Source of the DNA: an uncultured Porphyromonadaceae bacterium
Lineage (GTDB): Bacteria > Bacteroidota > Bacteroidia > Bacteroidales > Muribaculaceae
Length of the DNA stretch: 64,000 nucleotides
Direction: 5' to 3'
Assembly (NCBI GenBank): GCA_905202215.1
Contig: CAJKRG010000002.1
Span: 62,001-126,000 of the forward strand
Positions 61,701-64,000 of this stretch are shown here, piece by piece. The notes under the pieces are model-generated. The model saw only the letters and a program-made list of their open reading frames with translations, was not told where the DNA came from and made no database searches. The translations under genes and the position numbers were made by a program. The first letter of the stretch is position 1. Each line of letters starts with the position of its first letter.

Positions 61701-64000
61701 AAGCATTACTCGTACATCGCTCAGCGACGGATTGCCCATCACAGCCATGCGGTTGCGTTCATTGGCGGGATCGCGCCCCGTGAACAGCACTCCGTAGCCG
61801 ACTCCTTCCTCCTCGGCGCGTTTGGCCCTGTTTCTTTCCTTCTTCAGATCTACAAGCGCCTGAAGATTGAAGTCGAGGTAGTTGCTGCGTGGCCATACTT
61901 CCGCACGCGTGGCGTCGTTGTAGGTACCCGGAGGGGTCAGTTCGAGAGGAACCTCGTATTCATAGTAATTGTTTTTGACATCTGTTCCGAGACGCACGAA
62001 TACCGACAGTTCGCCGGAACGGAGAGCCGTAACGTTGTTGATGAGTGCTTCGGCGTGTACCCACATCTGCATGCGCTGATAGTTGCGGAGGTCGAGCTGA
62101 GTATTGCGGTATACGCCGCGCGCGTCGCCGGCGGTAAGACCGGTGAGCTTAAGAGACATCGACTGTTCGTTGAGCTGTGTGATCTGTGTCTGGCCTGGGT
62201 CGCTTATTCGTGTCACGCCGGGAGGAAGAACGTAGTTAACGGGTTCGCGTGTGGAGTTTTCCTCGATGTTTACCACCGATATGTCGAGCTGGCCCTGTGC
62301 GGGGGCATCGCCGCGGGTGTTCAGGTTGAAGTCATAGGGGCGCCATTCGCCGCGCACGAGTTCGAGAGTGGCGAAACGGAGATGTGTAGTTTTCTTGAAA
62401 CCTGTTAGGAACATTCGGGCGAAGCGTATGGTCGAGAAGTCGCTGATAGAACCTACAACTCGCTCATAGTCGCTCAGCGGAATCTTGAACTGGTACCATT
62501 CTACCATCTGGTTTTCGCCGTCGCGTGTCGGGACGACGGTGACACGTTTGTCGGTGATATAGTTGCGGCCTACTTCAAGATCCTGAGGGCGTATCGACAC
62601 GCGATATTGGAAATAGCGCTCGTATTCATTGAGAGTGTTGTCCTGATTGATATCTTCCACATCCGGTACACTGCGGCTGCTCTGGTAGAGAGGATCGGCT
62701 GCGTCTTCCGGTGACAGAGAGTTGCCCTCGACGCCGTTATAGCGCTTGTATCGTTCCAGAATCGAGAGACGCTGCTCGTCGTAGTCGTAGCCGCGGTAAA
62801 AGTGATAGTTGTCGCCGGCGGGGTCGTTGAGTGGCGAGAATGGATCGGTCTGCATGCGTTGCAGCGCTTCGGGCGACACACGGCGCGATATATTGTTGAC
62901 GTATTCCGAGTAAGAGGGGAAGGCGAATTCGTCGTCGTTGGGTAGACCGTCGAGTCCGACATCCTGTGCCACGCGGGCGCCGTTATTGTTGTCGAAAGAG
63001 TAGGTCAGTGAGTTTTGCTGCGACACGCGGCCCCAAACTGTTTCGGTGAGATACTGGTCATTTCCGTCGTATGGTATGCCGTTTTCATAGCTTTTGAGAC
63101 CGTCTTTGAGAATGTCTTCCGAGATTTCGCCGAAATTGAGATATAGATCGCCACCTTCGAGGTTGTCGGCTTCGGGATCGAGGAATGGACTCATGAGCCA
63201 GAACTGGACGTATTCGATATTGCTCTGTTCGAAGTTCGTGTTGTCGAGCCTGCGCATGATGCCTCCCCAGCGTTTTTCGGGATTCGTGAGGTAGCCCTGA
63301 TCGTCGATACCCGTATCGTCGAGGTTATAAGGGCCGCGTTCGGATGGATAGAACGACAGATTTAGCGTCTGTATGGTGGAAGACTCTCCGTAGGTAAGTT
63401 CTCTGCCTGGAAATACCTCGTTTACGCGCACTTCGCGCACATATGGATTGGAGAGTTGCTTGAGGTCGCTTTTGATGTAGCCGGGGCACATCGAGGAATT
63501 ACGTTGGGTGAAGAGACGGTCTATATAGTACCAGTTTAGGAGCGCACGGTTTTTGCCGTAGTTGATATTGTTGCTTTGGGCGGCTTCGGGGAACAGGGCA
63601 TTCGCTCCCGACTCGTAGGGAGTGGACGCGAGAAACCAGGAATAGGGCGAGCGAAGGTCGATGCCCGTCTGGGTAGACTCGAAGTCATCGATGTACGACG
63701 ACCCCTTGTTGGAGCCGCTCTTCTGGGCATGGGGCATCAGTTTGGCGGCTTCTGCCGTAAAGCTCAGGCGTGAGGGCTGTGTGGCGTTGACAGTCGGGAT
63801 TTTGTTTATGAGGTTGGTGAGCCACATGAATTCGCCATTGTATGCCATATTGACGCCGAACATAGAGTTATTGACGGTTTCGTCGCCGATATTCACTTTC
63901 TCGATCAGCGCCTTTTCGGAAAAATGAAGTATAGTCGCGCCGATATTGAAATTTTTATTAAGCTGATATTGCAGGTCGAGTCCGAGGAGGGTTTTTCTCT
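58761..64000 (-). CDS. sprA: SprA, type IX secretion outer-membrane channel (C-terminal part)
   Basis: About 1,745 C-terminal residues are visible; the frame continues without a stop to the right edge, so the N-terminus lies outside the window. The sequence has the SprA pattern: dense aromatic beta-strands, an YLTNPEKRWGGIMR segment, and repeated barrel-like tracts to the terminal GISLNLSLAR. SprA is the giant barrel (about 2,400 residues in full length) that forms the protein-conducting channel of the type IX secretion system and is required for gliding in motile species. It fits the T9SS sorting domain on the cargo protein at 17,173-19,314. The earlier GTG at 63896 is not the start. Confidence 0.93.
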   Translation of the reverse strand, partial: RKTLLGLDLQYQLNKNFNIGATILHFSEKALIEKVNIGDETVNNSMFGVNMAYNGEFMWLTNLINKIPTVNATQPSRLSFTAEAAKLMPHAQKSGSNKGSSYIDDFESTQTGIDLRSPYSWFLASTPYESGANALFPEAAQSNNINYGKNRALLNWYYIDRLFTQRNSSMCPGYIKSDLKQLSNPYVREVRVNEVFPGRELTYGESSTIQTLNLSFYPSERGPYNLDDTGIDDQGYLTNPEKRWGGIMRRLDNTNFEQSNIEYVQFWLMSPFLDPEADNLEGGDLYLNFGEISEDILKDGLKSYENGIPYDGNDQYLTETVWGRVSQQNSLTYSFDNNNGARVAQDVGLDGLPNDDEFAFPSYSEYVNNISRRVSPEALQRMQTDPFSPLNDPAGDNYHFYRGYDYDEQRLSILERYKRYNGVEGNSLSPEDAADPLYQSSRSVPDVEDINQDNTLNEYERYFQYRVSIRPQDLEVGRNYITDKRVTVVPTRDGENQMVEWYQFKIPLSDYERVVGSISDFSTIRFARMFLTGFKKTTHLRFATLELVRGEWRPYDFNLNTRGDAPAQGQLDISVVNIEENSTREPVNYVLPPGVTRISDPGQTQITQLNEQSMSLKLTGLTAGDARGVYRNTQLDLRNYQRMQMWVHAEALINNVTALRSGELSVFVRLGTDVKNNYYEYEVPLELTPPGTYNDATRAEVWPRSNYLDFNLQALVDLKKERNRAKRAEEEGVGYGVLFTGRDPANERNRMAVMGNPSLSDVRVMLVGVRNNSATTKDGTVWVNELKVTDFNESGGWAAKANATLNVSDVATLNLGAHYESAGFGSVDQSLNERRLDDYSQFNVAVQADLGHFLPEKAKLKAPIYYSMTKERTAPKYNPLDQDVLLKDALDDCADKAERDSISAYAIERTSVQNFSISGLKFDVRSAKPMPWDPANFTFNFSFTKQSKNDPTTEYENTNDYRGSLAYNYSPYFKPFKPFKNLKSKSKNARFLKDWELSWLPTNISFMTNMTRYYYEQQTRSETDVMFQLPVSVSKNWLWDRQFAITWNITKTLSLSFNSNTSARIEETVGAVNKKLFPDKYRDWKDTVWQSLRSMGTPWSYNQTFTGQYKAPFSKIAFLDYLTGNVSYNATYRWDRGATIDGIQVGNSIANQAAWTADGRINFETLYNKIPILRDVTKRFANTRPTSRTPRKAKKFERTYKLKEDTSLVIKHNLRTAKIKVSATTTDGKPFVIKSKVIDNNTIEVLNRGTDNIKFTVIEVLKEDKSLWRNIGEYALRVVTSPRNVALRYRSTSSLNLPLFRPEIGNIFGQTTSQGPMSPGLDFAFGFTDEKYIDKALSRGWLITDDGQTSPAIWARTNELNLEVNLELFKGFKVQLTFNRTDNRNSQIQFMYAGMPTSLSGSYTRTHCAILTALKGSKADDGYRSAAFDKFLENIPEIRRRVEAQYIGTRYPTGGFMSDNIAAGQPFNPETGTVSETSSDVLIPAFLAAYTGRSAATETLDPFPSFAAALPNWRITYDGFINLGNMRNIFKTFTVNHAYQCTYSVGSYSSYLNWASVDGSENLGYTLDELTGEPIPSSPYNISSVTITERFAPLFGINATLKNDLQFNAEYRDQRTLTLNTSAGQLVEATQRAIRIGAGYKIIGFNTVLKMKGSGTGVSNDLTLNAECTFQHNQALIRRIEGNYTQPTSGSNTIGINFTASYILSKRLTVSAYFDHQVNSPIVTTSSYPTTNSSYGISLNLSLAR

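Noticed and set aside
60675..62408. A 577-codon open frame on the plus strand inside sprA
   Set aside because: It is antisense to a clearly coding region with SprA sequence; the protein has no recognisable family and its long length reflects codon bias of the sprA strand.
1..64000. tRNA, rRNA, CRISPR, insertion sequence and prophage signs
   Set aside because: None seen by eye: no cloverleaf-like gene, no regular spacer repeats, no transposase, integrase or phage structural genes. A covariance-model scan would be decisive for RNA genes.

Overview
The window looks like a chromosomal segment from a gut-type Bacteroidales bacterium, most likely family Muribaculaceae. Supporting signs are a SusC/SusD pair, SprA of the type IX secretion system, a T9SS-type C-terminal sorting domain, DUF3316/DUF4421/DUF4923 proteins, and a recurring Bacteroidetes promoter pattern (TTTG or TTG, 19-21 nt, TAnnTTTG). 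The family assignment is inference from gene content and base composition; no rRNA is present. It is mostly ordinary chromosome: no insertion sequences, prophage, CRISPR array, tRNA or rRNA were seen.

Layout: 1-2,604 (-) holds etfB, etfA and the start of an acyl-CoA dehydrogenase, a flavin electron-transfer operon. 2,665-6,408 (-) is full-length purL. 6,547-17,096 (+) carries a CASTOR/POLLUX-like channel, a Ca2+-type P-ATPase, a Yip1-like membrane protein, smpB, mutS2, two half-size chromate transporters and folC; from the ATPase on, genes overlap or nearly touch and look like one operon. 17,173-20,362 (-) encodes a T9SS cargo protein and MsrAB. 20,459-26,835 (+) holds an AT-richer gene of unknown function, a mutarotase-like protein, a membrane-tethered HTH regulator, a TonB-plug outer-membrane protein and an AlkZ-related protein. 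26,954-32,175 (+) has a zeta-toxin-like kinase with a small overlapping partner, an ABC-F protein, a TonB receptor and a coiled-coil membrane protein. hisS (-) follows. A 379-bp palindrome-rich regulatory region precedes an orphan susC/susD pair (33,991-38,670). Next come DUF4421, OmpA-family, FlaA1/CapD-like dehydratase and DUF4923 genes (+).

44,299-53,410 (-) carries S41 peptidase, DUF3316, a topoisomerase A subunit, two SurA/PpiC-type periplasmic folding factors and guaB. 53,569-57,398 (+) has a nucleotidyltransferase overlapping a CDP-alcohol phosphotransferase, then a TPR protein. 57,400-58,590 (-) is a Bcr/CflA-type exporter, and 58,761-64,000 (-) is the C-terminal part of sprA, running off the window.

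The theme is cell-envelope biology: secretion (SprA plus one cargo), TonB uptake, outer-membrane protein folding, ion transport and surface-glycan or lipid precursors, mixed with housekeeping genes. No clear new defence or mobile system is visible. The best leads are the nucleotidyltransferase/CDP-alcohol transferase pair with a displaced active-site aspartate, the toxin-like kinase with its overlapping small protein, the regulator/outer-membrane protein pair separated by two hairpins, and the dense operator-like region upstream of susC.
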